Program-made: the position numbers and the translations under genes
In this document: piece by piece, positions 17,830-27,172 of the stretch
Layout of the letters: the number at the start of each line of letters is the position of its first letter
How positions within the stretch are numbered: the first letter of the stretch is position 1
Assembly: GCA_017435565.1 (NCBI GenBank)
Contig: JAFSEU010000017.1
Coordinates: 46,052 to 110,051 of the forward strand
Direction: 5' to 3'
Source: Oscillospiraceae bacterium
GTDB taxonomy: Bacteria; Bacillota; Clostridia; Oscillospirales; Ruminococcaceae
DNA: 64,000 nucleotides
The notes under the pieces: generated by a model
Told to the model about the DNA's origin: nothing
Seen by the model: the letters and a program-made list of their open reading frames with translations, nothing else
Database searches by the model: none

Positions 17830-17897
17830 ACTCAACATTTTGAGCATACTAAAATTATACTTAATATGTTGAGTATTGTCAAGAGGTTGAGTATGAT
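17830..17897. promoter_or_regulatory. Overlapping divergent promoters with TTGAG repeats
   Basis: Minus strand: TTGACA (17882-17877), 17-nt spacer, TATAAT (17859-17854), a full consensus promoter for the membrane gene. Plus strand: TTGAGT (17869-17874), 17-nt spacer, TATGAT (17892-17897) for the XRE gene. TTGAGYAT copies start at 17840, 17869 and 17887, and an opposed ACTCAAC lies at 17830-17836. The repeats overlap both promoters, as expected if the XRE protein controls itself and its neighbour. Confidence 0.7.
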
Positions 17898-17920
17898 AAA
17901 ATTTTAAGTGGTGATTAAAA

Positions 17921-18121
17921 ATGATAAGCTACAAGCCGTTTTACGAAACCCTTTTCAAAAAAGGCATAACAGAATATAATCTTATTTTTAAGCAAGGTTT
18001 TTCGGCAAATACACTGTACCGAATCAAAAAAGGCGAGGCAATCAGCACAAAAACTCTCGACGCACTTTGCTATGCGCTTGACTGTGAGGTTTGCGATATA
18101 ATCAGATTTGAAAAAGAATAG
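17921..18121 (+). CDS. XRE-family HTH regulator (66 aa)
   Basis: A minimal Cro/C1-type DNA-binding protein: the helix-turn-helix covers GFSANTLYRIKKGEAIS and is followed by TLDALCYALDCEVCDII, the dimer helices typical of the short XRE subfamily related to YozG. No effector domain. It is divergent from the membrane protein gene and shares its promoter region, so it probably represses both. Weak ribosome site GTGGTGAT. A terminator follows directly. Confidence 0.85.
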   Translation: MISYKPFYETLFKKGITEYNLIFKQGFSANTLYRIKKGEAISTKTLDALCYALDCEVCDIIRFEKE

Positions 18122-18166
18122 CACCCGTTTTTTCAGACTCAAAGAAGAATCGGGTGCTTGTTTTTT
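18120..18166 (+). terminator. Terminator of the XRE gene
   Basis: AGCACCCG (18120-18127) pairs with CGGGTGCT (18151-18158), then TGTTTTTTG. Confidence 0.8.
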
Positions 18167-18197
18167 GCGAAAATCACGGCTATACAGCGAAAAAGCA

Positions 18198-18226
18198 TTG
18201 ACAATAATACATTGTAATGCTATAAT
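18198..18226 (+). promoter_or_regulatory. typA promoter
   Basis: TTGACA (18198-18203), 17-nt spacer, TATAAT (18221-18226) preceded by TGC (extended -10). Full consensus. Confidence 0.9.
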
Positions 18227-18277
18227 AATTGTTTGTGATGAAAGATATATATAAGTAGTATACGGAGGAAGATTATT

Positions 18278-20095
18278 TTGGTAAGAAACGATTTAAGAAA
18301 CATAGCAATTATAGCGCACGTTGACCACGGCAAAACCACTCTTGTTGATGAAATGCTCAAGCAAAGCGGCGCATTCCGTGAGAATCAGTCCGTTGCAGAA
18401 AGAGTAATGGACTCGAATGATCTGGAACGTGAGCGTGGTATTACAATTTTGGCAAAAAACACTTCTATATATTATAAGGATACAAAAATCAACATCATCG
18501 ACACACCCGGACATGCTGATTTCGGCGGCGAGGTTGAACGTGTGTTGAATATGGTTGACGGCGTTGTGCTTCTTGTTGATGCCGCCGAAGGCCCCATGCC
18601 CCAGACAAGATTTGTTCTTTCAAAGGCACTTGAAATGGGCCACCGAATTATTGTTGTTGTAAACAAGATTGACAAGCCCGATGCCCGTCTTGATGAAATC
18701 GGCGATGAGGTTTTAGAGCTTCTTTTGGACCTTGACGCAAACGATGAACAGCTTGAAAGCCCCATGCTTTTCTGCTCGGGAAGAAGCGGCACAGCTTCGC
18801 TTTCACAATATGAAGAAGGCAAGGATTTGACTCCCCTTTTTGATACTATTCTTGACTATATACAGCCGCCGCAGGGCGATGACGAAGGCCCGCTGCAGAT
18901 GCTTATTTCCTCGATTGATTATAACGAATATGTCGGCAGAATCGGCATCGGCAGAATTGAAAGAGGCAGCGCAAGGCTCAATCAGAACGTTCTTGTGGGT
19001 AACTATTACAGCGATGACAAGCCCCACCAGAGCCGCCTTGTAAATATTATGCAGATTCAGGAGCTAAAGCGTGTGCCCGTTCAGGAAGCTACTGTCGGCG
19101 ATATCGTATGGGTAAGCGGTATTGAAGATATCACAATCGGCGATACAATCTGCGATACGGATAATTACGAGCCGTTGCCCTTCACCAAGGTGAGCGAGCC
19201 GACTATCGAAATGACGTTTTCTGTAAACGACAGCCCCCTGGCAGGTCAGGAAGGAAAGTTTGTAACCTCTCGTCAGCTGCGCGAAAGACTTTTCAAGGAA
19301 TTACTGCGTGACGTTTCCTTGAAAATCGAAGAAACAGAAAACACCGACAGCTTCAGGGTTATGGGCAGGGGTGAAATGCACCTTTCAATATTGATTGAAA
19401 ATATGCGCAGAGAAGGCTATGAGCTTTCCGTATCCACCCCCAGAGTTCTTTACAAGGAAATTGACGGCAAAAAGTGTGAGCCTATTGAAAGACTTGTAAT
19501 TGACGTGCCTCAGGATTTTGTAGGCGCTGTAATGGAAAAGCTCGGTGCACGCAAGGCAGAATTGCAGTCGATGAATCCGCAGGGAAGCCGTATGAAGATA
19601 GAATTTCTCATTCCCGCAAGAGGTCTTTTCGGCTATAAGAGCGAATTTTTGACCGACACCAAGGGCGAAGGCATAATGTCCAGCGTATTCCATTCATATC
19701 AGGAATATAAAGGCGATATCGCAAAGCGTTCATTGGGAAGTATGGTTTGCTTTGAAACAGGCGAATCCGTAACTTACGGACTTTTCAATGCTCAGGAACG
19801 CGGTCAGCTGTTTATAGGTGCAGGCGTCAAGGTATACGAAGGTATGGTTATAGGCGTTAGCCCCAAGCCCGAAGAGCTTGTTGTAAATGTGTGCAAGCGC
19901 AAGCACCTCACCAACACCCGTGCAAGCGGCAGTGATGACGCATTGCGCCTTATCCCGCCGAAGAAAATGAGCCTTGAGGAATGCCTGGAATTTCTTTCGG
20001 ATGATGAGCTTCTTGAAGTTACACCCGTATCATTAAGACTGCGCAAGCAGATTCTTGATAACTCTCTGCGTGCAAAAACAAGAGCCAAAGGCTGA
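18278..20095 (+). CDS. typA: Translational GTPase TypA/BipA
   Basis: 605 aa ribosome-binding GTPase involved in 50S assembly and stress or cold adaptation. G1 AHVDHGKTT (residues 13-21), switch region RERGITI, G3 DTPGHADF, G4 NKID; then the beta-barrel domain 2, EF-G-like domains III and V, and the BipA C-terminal domain. The start is TTG with GGAGGAAG seven bases upstream; no ATG is better placed. Monocistronic, between a consensus promoter and a terminator. Confidence 0.97.
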   Translation: MVRNDLRNIAIIAHVDHGKTTLVDEMLKQSGAFRENQSVAERVMDSNDLERERGITILAKNTSIYYKDTKINIIDTPGHADFGGEVERVLNMVDGVVLLVDAAEGPMPQTRFVLSKALEMGHRIIVVVNKIDKPDARLDEIGDEVLELLLDLDANDEQLESPMLFCSGRSGTASLSQYEEGKDLTPLFDTILDYIQPPQGDDEGPLQMLISSIDYNEYVGRIGIGRIERGSARLNQNVLVGNYYSDDKPHQSRLVNIMQIQELKRVPVQEATVGDIVWVSGIEDITIGDTICDTDNYEPLPFTKVSEPTIEMTFSVNDSPLAGQEGKFVTSRQLRERLFKELLRDVSLKIEETENTDSFRVMGRGEMHLSILIENMRREGYELSVSTPRVLYKEIDGKKCEPIERLVIDVPQDFVGAVMEKLGARKAELQSMNPQGSRMKIEFLIPARGLFGYKSEFLTDTKGEGIMSSVFHSYQEYKGDIAKRSLGSMVCFETGESVTYGLFNAQERGQLFIGAGVKVYEGMVIGVSPKPEELVVNVCKRKHLTNTRASGSDDALRLIPPKKMSLEECLEFLSDDELLEVTPVSLRLRKQILDNSLRAKTRAKG

Positions 20096-20127
20096 TATAC
20101 TATTTAATATATAAAAATTATACTGAT

Positions 20128-20165
20128 AGCGGTCGGATTAAGATATAAAAATCCGACCGCTTTTT
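20128..20165 (+). terminator. typA terminator
   Basis: AGCGGTCGGAT (20128-20138) pairs perfectly with ATCCGACCGCT (20151-20161); T run follows. Confidence 0.92.
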
Positions 20166-20289
20166 GTGATAATTCTGTGATAACGTTTACAAAACTCCCG
20201 ATATTACGAGCGTTTCAAATTTCATTGGCAATGTTGCACAATAAATCAAGGCACCTTTAGTCGCTTATCACAAAAATGCTAAAAGGTTC

Positions 20290-20318
20290 TTTACATTTTT
20301 GGGCGGTTATGGTATCAT
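20290..20318 (+). promoter_or_regulatory. Candidate promoter of the GH9 cellulase gene
   Basis: TTTACA (20290-20295), 17-nt spacer, TATCAT (20313-20318). Start of transcription near 20325 would leave a leader of about 185 nt, which carries the structure at 20334-20451. The stretch 20166-20289 shows nothing else that I can name. Confidence 0.55.
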
Positions 20319-20333
20319 AATTTCATAATTAAA

Positions 20334-20451
20334 GTTAGTGTGAGGAGTTTGTATTTTCAAATAATGAGCGTTTCTCACCGGCTGAAAAAGTGCTGCAACA
20401 TTCATCATTTTCAAGCCGCGTTCCCCTTTCGGGAAGGGGAAACCGACTAAC
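20334..20451 (+). ncRNA. Structured 5' leader (four-helix junction) of the GH9 cellulase mRNA
   Basis: Four helices fit without conflict: P1 GTTAGT (20334-20339) with ACTAAC (20446-20451); P2 GTGAG (20340-20344) with CTCAC (20374-20378); P3 CGGCT plus GAAAA (20379-20388) with TTTTC plus AGCCG (20408-20418, one bulge); P4 TTCCCCTT (20421-20428) with AAGGGGAA (20434-20441). P1, P2 and P3 abut with no unpaired base. It lies about 60 bases before the start codon. I do not recognise a riboswitch class; it could be a riboswitch, a protein-binding leader or an mRNA stabiliser. Confidence 0.5.
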
Positions 20452-20511
20452 CGTATTTATATGGGCATTCCCGATGCTCAAATTAAATTACAGGAGGAGA
20501 GAGTTCACATT

Positions 20512-23313
20512 ATGAAACTCAGAAAGCTTACAGCATCAGTAGCTGCCGGCGTTATGGCTGCTACAGCACTCGCACCTGCTGCTTCAGCAGGACAGCTTCT
20601 CGGTCAGATGGACTTTGACGACGGCGTCGGTTTGCCTTGGCACACTTGTGAAACAGCCCCCGGCGACTGTGACTTCGCTATTGAAGACGGCGTTTATAAA
20701 GTTATCATCAACAACCCCGGCGGAGCTTCTCGTGGCGGTGAAGACAGATGGGACATTCAGTTCCGTCACAGAGGTTTAACTCTTATTTCAACCCACAAAT
20801 ACACAATTACTTTTGATCTTACCGCATCAAGCTCAGGTAAGTTCTACACCAAGCTTGGTAACCTTGAAGGTAACATCGAAGTTTGGCACAACGGAAATTC
20901 AAACGCAGACGACTTCAACCAGAAGTGGGATCTTATTTCCGTTTCCGCAAACCAGACATATTCTATGAGCTGTACCTTCTCTCCCACATCTGACGCTACA
21001 GCAGATATGGCAGCTGAGTGGGCATTCCACCTCGGCGGTGACGGTCAGTACACAGCAAGCGACTGCTTCCCTGCAGGCACAACTGTTGAATTTGACAATA
21101 TGTCGCTTATCGACAACACTGCTGATGACTATGACTACGATGTAGTTCACGCTGAAGAGAAAGAGTATATGTACTACTTCATGGATCCTGCAGCTTCAGG
21201 TCTGAGAAGTGATATTTCTGTAAACCAGATGGGTTACTTCAAAAATGCAGAGAAGTACGCTACATTGATTCTCGATTCTGATGACACTACTGAAAAGACA
21301 TTTGAAATTCTTGATGAATCTGGTTCTGTAGTTTATACAGGTACTTCCGAATATTACGGATATGACGAAGATTCATACTGCTATGTACATATTCTTGATT
21401 TCAGTGACTTTGCAACTGAAGGCGCAGGCTACAAGATTTCCTGCGATGGAAAAACAAGCTATGACTTCGGTATCGGCGATTGGATCTATGACGGTCTTCT
21501 CGACGACTCTCTCAACTATTTCTATCTGAACCGTTCAGGTATTGAAATTGAAGCTGAATATGTAACAGGCGGCGACGCTAACGCTCTTGCTCGTGCTGCA
21601 GGTCACACAAACGACGTTGCTCACATTCAGACAAAGTGGTCCAACGACGTTGAAGAAACAGGCAACACACAGAACGTTACAGGCGGTTGGTACGACGCAG
21701 GTGACTACGGTAAATACGTAGTAAACGGCGGTATCTCCCTCTGGACTCTCCAGAACGAATACGAAATGGCTGTATACGGCGGCTACGCTGATGAAACATT
21801 CGGCGACGGCACATTGTCACTTCCCGAAAATTCCAACGGTTATCCCGACCTTCTTGACGAAGCTGCTTGGGAAATGGATTGGTTCATGACAATGGAAGTT
21901 AAGTCCGGCACACAGAAGGGCATGGTTTACCACAAGATGCACGACGAAAAATGGACTGCTCTCGGTTGTGAGCCTGCTGACTACGAAGATGCAGAAAGCA
22001 CATACCGTGACAAGGTTTCCTTCCGTGTAATCAAGCCCGCAACACTCACAGCTACATTCAATGCTGCTGCTTGCGCTGCACAGGCTGCACGTTTGTGGGA
22101 AGATGTTGACGCTTCAAAGGCTGCTGAATATCTCGAATTTGCTGAGAGAACATACGCAGCAGGCGTTGCTAACTATGTTGACTACACTGCTCCTTCCAAC
22201 CCTGATTCTTACACAGGCGTTTACGCTTCTCTCTCTCAGAACATCGGTGGTGGCCCCTACGGCGACACTGACGCTACTGACGAAGCATATTGGGCAGCTG
22301 CTGAGCTTCTCATCACAACAGGCAACCAGGATTACTACACAGATATGACAACAGGTATCGGTGCTGAGCACCACCTCAAGGCTTACACAGCTCTTTATTC
22401 CGGTGAAGATTCCGGTACAATCGGCTTTGTAAACTGGGGTAATACTTCCGGTCTCGGAATTATGTCCCTCTTCCTCAACGAGGATGCTCTCCCCGCTGAC
22501 GATTATGCAACACTTTGCGAAAACCTTATGGCAGCTGCTGACGTATTCCGCGGCTACGAGGATTCTCAGGGCTTCGGTATCCCGCTTACACAGTCTACAT
22601 CCAATGGTGAGACAGGTTACGAAGTAATCACCGGTTATCCTTGGGGTTCAAACAGCTTCGTAGTATGCAACGCAATGCTCTTTGCTTATGCATTTGAAGC
22701 TTCTTACGTTGTTGACGGCGCTTATGACGCTACATACTTCAACGGCGCAACAATGGCTATGGACTACATCTTCGGACGTAATCCTCTTGACTTCTCATAT
22801 GTATCCGGCTACGGTAACAGAGCTCTTATGTATCCTCACCACAGATACTGGGCATTCCTCACAGACCCTGACAAGTGGCCTAAGGCTCCCGCTGGTTGTC
22901 TCTCCGGTGGTCCTAACTCCACATTGCAGGATCCCTGGGTAGCAGGTTATGGTTGGGGCGCTGGCTCTAACGCACCTCAGCTTTCTTACACAGATAACAA
23001 CGAAGCTTGGTCCGTAAACGAAATCACAATCAACTGGAACTCTCCTCTTGCTTGGATTACCGGTTACCTCCAGGAAAATGCTGATAAGCTTGAAGCTGTT
23101 GAAGATGATTTCCTTTGGGGCGACGTAAACTTTGACGGCGTTGTAAACTCTATTGACGCTACAATGGTTACAAGACATTCACTCAAGGTTATTTCACTCA
23201 GCGCTGATGCTCAGAAGGTTGGCGACGTTAACCAGGACGGCGTTGTAAACTCTATCGATGCTACAATCATCACAAGATATGCATTGAAGGTTATCACAAC
23301 TCTTCCCGTATAA
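20512..23313 (+). CDS. Cellulosomal GH9 endoglucanase with CBM4-like and dockerin domains
   Basis: 933-aa secreted cellulase. Signal peptide (1-26, ending ASA), a CBM4/9-like beta-sandwich (about 27-205), the CelD_N Ig-like domain (about 230-320), the GH9 catalytic domain (about 325-860) and a type I dockerin (about 868-933). GH9 marks: YDAGDYGKY with the catalytic base Asp, MYPHHRYW, and DNNEAWSVNE with the acid Glu. The dockerin has two near-identical calcium-binding repeats (GDVNFDGVVNSIDAT and GDVNQDGVVNSIDAT), so the enzyme should bind a scaffoldin cohesin. ATG 20512 follows AGGAGGAGAG; an ATG at 20461 lies in the leader. Codons such as GGT, AAC and GTT are enriched relative to neighbours, suggesting high expression. 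Confidence 0.95.
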   Translation: MKLRKLTASVAAGVMAATALAPAASAGQLLGQMDFDDGVGLPWHTCETAPGDCDFAIEDGVYKVIINNPGGASRGGEDRWDIQFRHRGLTLISTHKYTITFDLTASSSGKFYTKLGNLEGNIEVWHNGNSNADDFNQKWDLISVSANQTYSMSCTFSPTSDATADMAAEWAFHLGGDGQYTASDCFPAGTTVEFDNMSLIDNTADDYDYDVVHAEEKEYMYYFMDPAASGLRSDISVNQMGYFKNAEKYATLILDSDDTTEKTFEILDESGSVVYTGTSEYYGYDEDSYCYVHILDFSDFATEGAGYKISCDGKTSYDFGIGDWIYDGLLDDSLNYFYLNRSGIEIEAEYVTGGDANALARAAGHTNDVAHIQTKWSNDVEETGNTQNVTGGWYDAGDYGKYVVNGGISLWTLQNEYEMAVYGGYADETFGDGTLSLPENSNGYPDLLDEAAWEMDWFMTMEVKSGTQKGMVYHKMHDEKWTALGCEPADYEDAESTYRDKVSFRVIKPATLTATFNAAACAAQAARLWEDVDASKAAEYLEFAERTYAAGVANYVDYTAPSNPDSYTGVYASLSQNIGGGPYGDTDATDEAYWAAAELLITTGNQDYYTDMTTGIGAEHHLKAYTALYSGEDSGTIGFVNWGNTSGLGIMSLFLNEDALPADDYATLCENLMAAADVFRGYEDSQGFGIPLTQSTSNGETGYEVITGYPWGSNSFVVCNAMLFAYAFEASYVVDGAYDATYFNGATMAMDYIFGRNPLDFSYVSGYGNRALMYPHHRYWAFLTDPDKWPKAPAGCLSGGPNSTLQDPWVAGYGWGAGSNAPQLSYTDNNEAWSVNEITINWNSPLAWITGYLQENADKLEAVEDDFLWGDVNFDGVVNSIDATMVTRHSLKVISLSADAQKVGDVNQDGVVNSIDATIITRYALKVITTLPV

Positions 23314-23329
23314 GTTTTATCTACTTTTT

Positions 23330-23366
23330 AAAGCGGAATGTGTTAAAACACATTCCGCTTTTTTTC
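23330..23366 (+). terminator. Terminator of the GH9 gene
   Basis: 15-bp perfect stem (23330-23344 with 23348-23362), 3-nt loop, then T run. Confidence 0.93.
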
Positions 23367-23435
23367 TGCAATAAAAACAATTGATTTTTCTATATAAGTA
23401 GTGTATAATATAAATTGGTATTTTGTGTTTAAGAG

Positions 23436-25673
23436 GTGAGCTTTACGGATTACAATCTTGTCGGCAGACAAATGACTCTCGAAGGGATCGTCAGCAGCAT
23501 TGTGTATCGCAACGAAGATAATGGATATACAGTTTTTGATCTCGAGTCAAAGGATGAACTGATAACTGTTGTCGGTGAGCTCGGCAGAATTGATGAGGGC
23601 GAGGTTGTTTTGCTTGAAGGCTCATACATAAACCACCCACGGTTTGGTATGCAATTCAAGGCTGTGTACTGCGAACAGCGTCTTCCCGAAACCGCTGTTT
23701 CAATTGAAAGGTATCTTTCAAGCGGCGTAATCAAAGGCATCGGCCCTTCATTGGCAAAAAAAATCGTTAATCAGTTCGGCAGCGAAACTCTCGAGATTAT
23801 GCAGAATACTCCTGAAAAACTTACCTGTATAAAAGGCATTTCTCCCAAAAAATGTGAGAGCATTGCTCAGGAATTCGCACAGCTTGCAGGTGTGCGCCGA
23901 ATAATGACTTATCTATCGGCACACGGCGTTGCCGCATCATATGCAATGTCTGCATACAAGCTATACGGCTTTGAGGCAATCGAAATTATTGAAGATAACC
24001 CGTATATTCTGTGCAATCATCCGATTTCACTTTCATTCCCCAAGGTTGATGAAATCGCTTCGCAAATCAAATTTGATGATTCGGTCAACAAACGAATCTG
24101 CGCCGGACTGCGTTATATTCTTGAACAAAACGTTCTTGAAGGGCATACCTGCGTTCCCCTTGATAAGCTTGTCGAGAAAGCCAAGGAATATCTTGGCGCT
24201 ACCGAACAGGCAGTTTATGAGGCTTACAACATTGAAATCGAAGAACACAATATTGTCGAATACGATAAAAACTCGAGATGCTTTGTATATCTCTATGAGT
24301 ATTACGATGCCGAGAATTATATTGCCCAAAGGCTCGGCGTGCTCAATGCATTTATGCCTATGACAGATTTCAATTTTGAAAACCTTATAAAGCAGGAGGA
24401 GCTGAAAAATGCAATTGAATATGAGGTGTCGCAAAAAGAAGCGATAAATCTTGCGCTGACTAAAGGGCTCATGATTCTGACAGGAGGTCCGGGAACAGGT
24501 AAAACCACGACGCTTAATGCAATAATTTCTATCTATGAAGAAAGAAACACGAAAGTTCTGCTTGCCGCCCCAACAGGAAGAGCTGCAAAGCGTATGTCCG
24601 AGCTTACAAACCGCAATGCAAAGACGATTCACCGTCTACTCGAGGTTGATTTTGACATAAACGGAAATCTCTCATTCAAACATAATGAAAGCAATACTTT
24701 AAAATGCGATGTAATCATCGTTGATGAGGTTTCAATGCTCGACACTCTGCTTTTTGCCAACTTGCTGAAAGCGCTCAAGCTCAACTGCCGCATAATTCTC
24801 GTCGGCGACAGCGACCAGCTGCCTTCCGTCGGAGCAGGCAATATTCTCAAATGTCTGATTGACTCCAAAAGGATCCGCACGATTACACTGACAGAAATTT
24901 TCAGACAAGCGCAGGAAAGCTGTATTGTAACCAATGCACACAAAATCGTTTCGGGAGAGCTTCCCGACCTTGACAACAAAAAAAGTGATTTTTTCTTTTT
25001 CGAGAGAAATAATCCCGCACATGGCGCAAACCTCATTGTTGATCTGTGCTCACGCCGACTGCCCGAGGCATATGAATACTCGCCGATTGATGACATACAG
25101 GTACTCTCCCCCACCCGCAAAGGGATTTTGGGAACAATCGAGTTGAACAAATCCCTTCAGGCGATGCTCAATCCTCATTCCGAAAATAAAGATGAGGTTA
25201 AAACGATGTACGGCGTTTTGCGTGACGGCGATAAGGTGATGCAGATAAAAAACAATTATGACATTGTGTGGAAGCGCTGCGGTGAATCAGGCACGGGAAT
25301 CTTTAACGGCGACATCGGTGTAATCACCGAAATCAACCGCCGAAGCTGTGAAATCACAATCAATTTTGACGGAAGATATGCCGTATATCCGTACTCAATG
25401 CTCGAACAGCTTGAGCTCGCCTATGCCGTAACTGTACACAAGAGTCAGGGAAGCGAATTTGAGGCTGTTATTCTTGCGATTCCGCAGGGCTTCGATAACC
25501 TGTGCTATCGCAATCTGCTCTATACCGCAATAACCCGCGCAAGAAAGCTGCTGATTCTTGTCGGAACAAGGGACCGTGTCGAAGCAATGGTCAACAACAA
25601 CCGCCGCACTCTGCGTTATACCTGTCTGCGGCATATGATCGAATCGGAGATACCAAATGAACCACGTGATTAG
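23436..25673 (+). CDS. recD2: RecD2-type SF1B DNA helicase
   Basis: 745 aa ATP-dependent 5'-3' DNA helicase of the RecD2/YrrC family (RecD-like without RecBC), for DNA repair and replication stress. OB-like N-terminal domain, helix-hairpin-helix region (GIGPSLAKKIV; GISPKKCESIA), Walker A TGGPGTGKTT near residue 353, motif II VDEVSM, GDSDQLPSVGAG, and motif VI LLYTAITRARKLL. The start is unclear: GTG 23436 lies inside the only ribosome site (AAGAGGTGAG), and the codon seven bases after that site, in frame, is ACG (23445) rather than ATG. First gene of an overlapping operon. Confidence 0.95.
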   Translation: MSFTDYNLVGRQMTLEGIVSSIVYRNEDNGYTVFDLESKDELITVVGELGRIDEGEVVLLEGSYINHPRFGMQFKAVYCEQRLPETAVSIERYLSSGVIKGIGPSLAKKIVNQFGSETLEIMQNTPEKLTCIKGISPKKCESIAQEFAQLAGVRRIMTYLSAHGVAASYAMSAYKLYGFEAIEIIEDNPYILCNHPISLSFPKVDEIASQIKFDDSVNKRICAGLRYILEQNVLEGHTCVPLDKLVEKAKEYLGATEQAVYEAYNIEIEEHNIVEYDKNSRCFVYLYEYYDAENYIAQRLGVLNAFMPMTDFNFENLIKQEELKNAIEYEVSQKEAINLALTKGLMILTGGPGTGKTTTLNAIISIYEERNTKVLLAAPTGRAAKRMSELTNRNAKTIHRLLEVDFDINGNLSFKHNESNTLKCDVIIVDEVSMLDTLLFANLLKALKLNCRIILVGDSDQLPSVGAGNILKCLIDSKRIRTITLTEIFRQAQESCIVTNAHKIVSGELPDLDNKKSDFFFFERNNPAHGANLIVDLCSRRLPEAYEYSPIDDIQVLSPTRKGILGTIELNKSLQAMLNPHSENKDEVKTMYGVLRDGDKVMQIKNNYDIVWKRCGESGTGIFNGDIGVITEINRRSCEITINFDGRYAVYPYSMLEQLELAYAVTVHKSQGSEFEAVILAIPQGFDNLCYRNLLYTAITRARKLLILVGTRDRVEAMVNNNRRTLRYTCLRHMIESEIPNEPRD

Positions 25674-26334
25674 TTTTATTTCCGACCTTTTCTTTCCAAA
25701 CCGCTGTCCGTGCTGTAGCTGCTTTATAAAATTTGACGAGCTTATCTGCGATGACTGCAAAACCAAGCTTACTCTTACCGATTACTGCCCGGTATGCGGA
25801 AATTCAAACTGCATATGCAAAAAGGACAAAGTTGCGTGTGAACGCTCGTTTGTATTCTTTGATTACAACAATGCAGCACGAAACGGCGTAATTGCATATA
25901 AATCGGGTGAAAACAGGAATTTTCTTCACTATATGGGCACTGTCATCTCAAATTTTCTGAAATCGGAAAACATACGTGCCGACTATGTGGTTTATGCACC
26001 TATGACGAGAAAAGCATATATTTTCAGGCGTTTCAATCACGCAAAAATTCTTGCACGTTACACTGCAAAGGCAACGGATGCAAAGATGATTTCAGCATTC
26101 ACCCTTCACAAATCTGCTCTCACCCAGCACCTGCTCAATGCGCAAATGCGCCGCGACAACTGTAAGAATATTGGCATAAAACAGCTTGATTTATATGGCA
26201 AGACCGTGATATTCTGCGACGATATCACAACAACAGGCAGTACGATGCTGCGTGCTTCACAGCTGCTGAAAGAGAAAGGTGCCGAGCACATCATCTGTGT
26301 ATTCGGCGCAAAATCAACATATACGAAAGGATAA
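25657..26334 (+). CDS. comFC: ComF family phosphoribosyltransferase-like protein
   Basis: 225 aa. N-terminal zinc-binding cysteines (CPCCSC, CDDC, CPVC, CIC) followed by a phosphoribosyltransferase-like domain with VIFCDDITTTGSTM, the PRPP-binding loop. ComF proteins act in DNA uptake and recombination. It overlaps recD2 by 17 bp, so the two are co-translated. Confidence 0.92.
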   Translation: MNHVISFISDLFFPNRCPCCSCFIKFDELICDDCKTKLTLTDYCPVCGNSNCICKKDKVACERSFVFFDYNNAARNGVIAYKSGENRNFLHYMGTVISNFLKSENIRADYVVYAPMTRKAYIFRRFNHAKILARYTAKATDAKMISAFTLHKSALTQHLLNAQMRRDNCKNIGIKQLDLYGKTVIFCDDITTTGSTMLRASQLLKEKGAEHIICVFGAKSTYTKG

Positions 26335-26341
26335 ATTAACA

Positions 26342-27172
26342 ATGGATCAGATCAAGAACTATTTTGAAAACCTTCCTGTCAGAATTATCGACGGAATCAT
26401 CGGCATTCTTCCCACTCTTCTCTTCGCCGCAATTATTCTTATTGCAGGTAATATTCTGACAAAAATCGTTCTCAAGATAATGCAGGCAGGGCTTGACAGA
26501 GGTAAAATCGACAAGACTGTACATAGTTTCCTCAATTCGCTTGTAACTATCGTTCTCAAGCTCTTCACAATCGTAATTGTTTTGAGCGTGCTTGGCATCC
26601 CTATGACGTCAATCATCACAGTAATCGGTACAGCCGGTGTTGCAATCGGTCTTGCTTTGCAAAGCAGCCTTTCAAACATCGCAGGCGGATTCATCATCCT
26701 CTTTACCAAGCCTATTGAGGTTGGCGACTTTATCGAATCAAACGGAACATCCGGTACGGTTTCTGCAATCAATATCCTTTATACACAGATCACAACTCCC
26801 GATAATCAGGAAGCCTTCATTCCCAACGGACTTGTTGCAAACAACAAAATCACAAATATTTCCAAGCTCGGAAAAAGGCGCCTTGATCTCGACTTTGCTA
26901 TCGCTTATGAAAATGACCTTGAAAAGGCAAAAGCAGCAATCAACAAGGTTCTTGACAGAAGCAAATTCACACTCAAGGATTGTGACAGCGTTGTCAAGCT
27001 CGGCGGTCACGGCACAAACGGACTTATCATCCACATCAGAGCATGGGTTCATCCCGACAATTACTGGGATCTTTACTATGAAATCTATGAGCAGGTTAAA
27101 ATTGAATTTGAAGCAAATTCCATCACAATTCCTCACAACCAGCTCGACGTACACGTTATAAATAATGCATAA
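26342..27172 (+). CDS. mscS: Small-conductance mechanosensitive channel (MscS family)
   Basis: 276 aa. Three membrane helices, a TM3 pore segment GTAGVAIGLALQSSLSNIA rich in Gly and Ala, the Sm-like middle domain (PIEVGDFIE; PNGLVANNKITN) and an alpha/beta C-terminal domain. It opens on membrane tension to release solutes at osmotic downshock. ATG 26342 lies 7 bp after the comFC stop; a weaker ribosome site AAAGGA precedes. Third gene of the recD2 operon. Confidence 0.93.
   Translation: MDQIKNYFENLPVRIIDGIIGILPTLLFAAIILIAGNILTKIVLKIMQAGLDRGKIDKTVHSFLNSLVTIVLKLFTIVIVLSVLGIPMTSIITVIGTAGVAIGLALQSSLSNIAGGFIILFTKPIEVGDFIESNGTSGTVSAINILYTQITTPDNQEAFIPNGLVANNKITNISKLGKRRLDLDFAIAYENDLEKAKAAINKVLDRSKFTLKDCDSVVKLGGHGTNGLIIHIRAWVHPDNYWDLYYEIYEQVKIEFEANSITIPHNQLDVHVINNA

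Noticed and set aside
20379..20451. Cyclic-di-GMP-II riboswitch
   Set aside because: Only scattered similarity (AACCGAC on plus, AATGATGAATG on minus); the pieces fall on opposite strands and the pseudoknot is absent.
20461..20511. GH9 start at ATG 20461
   Set aside because: No ribosome site; the peptide before the signal sequence would be atypical, and AGGAGGAGAG lies before ATG 20512.
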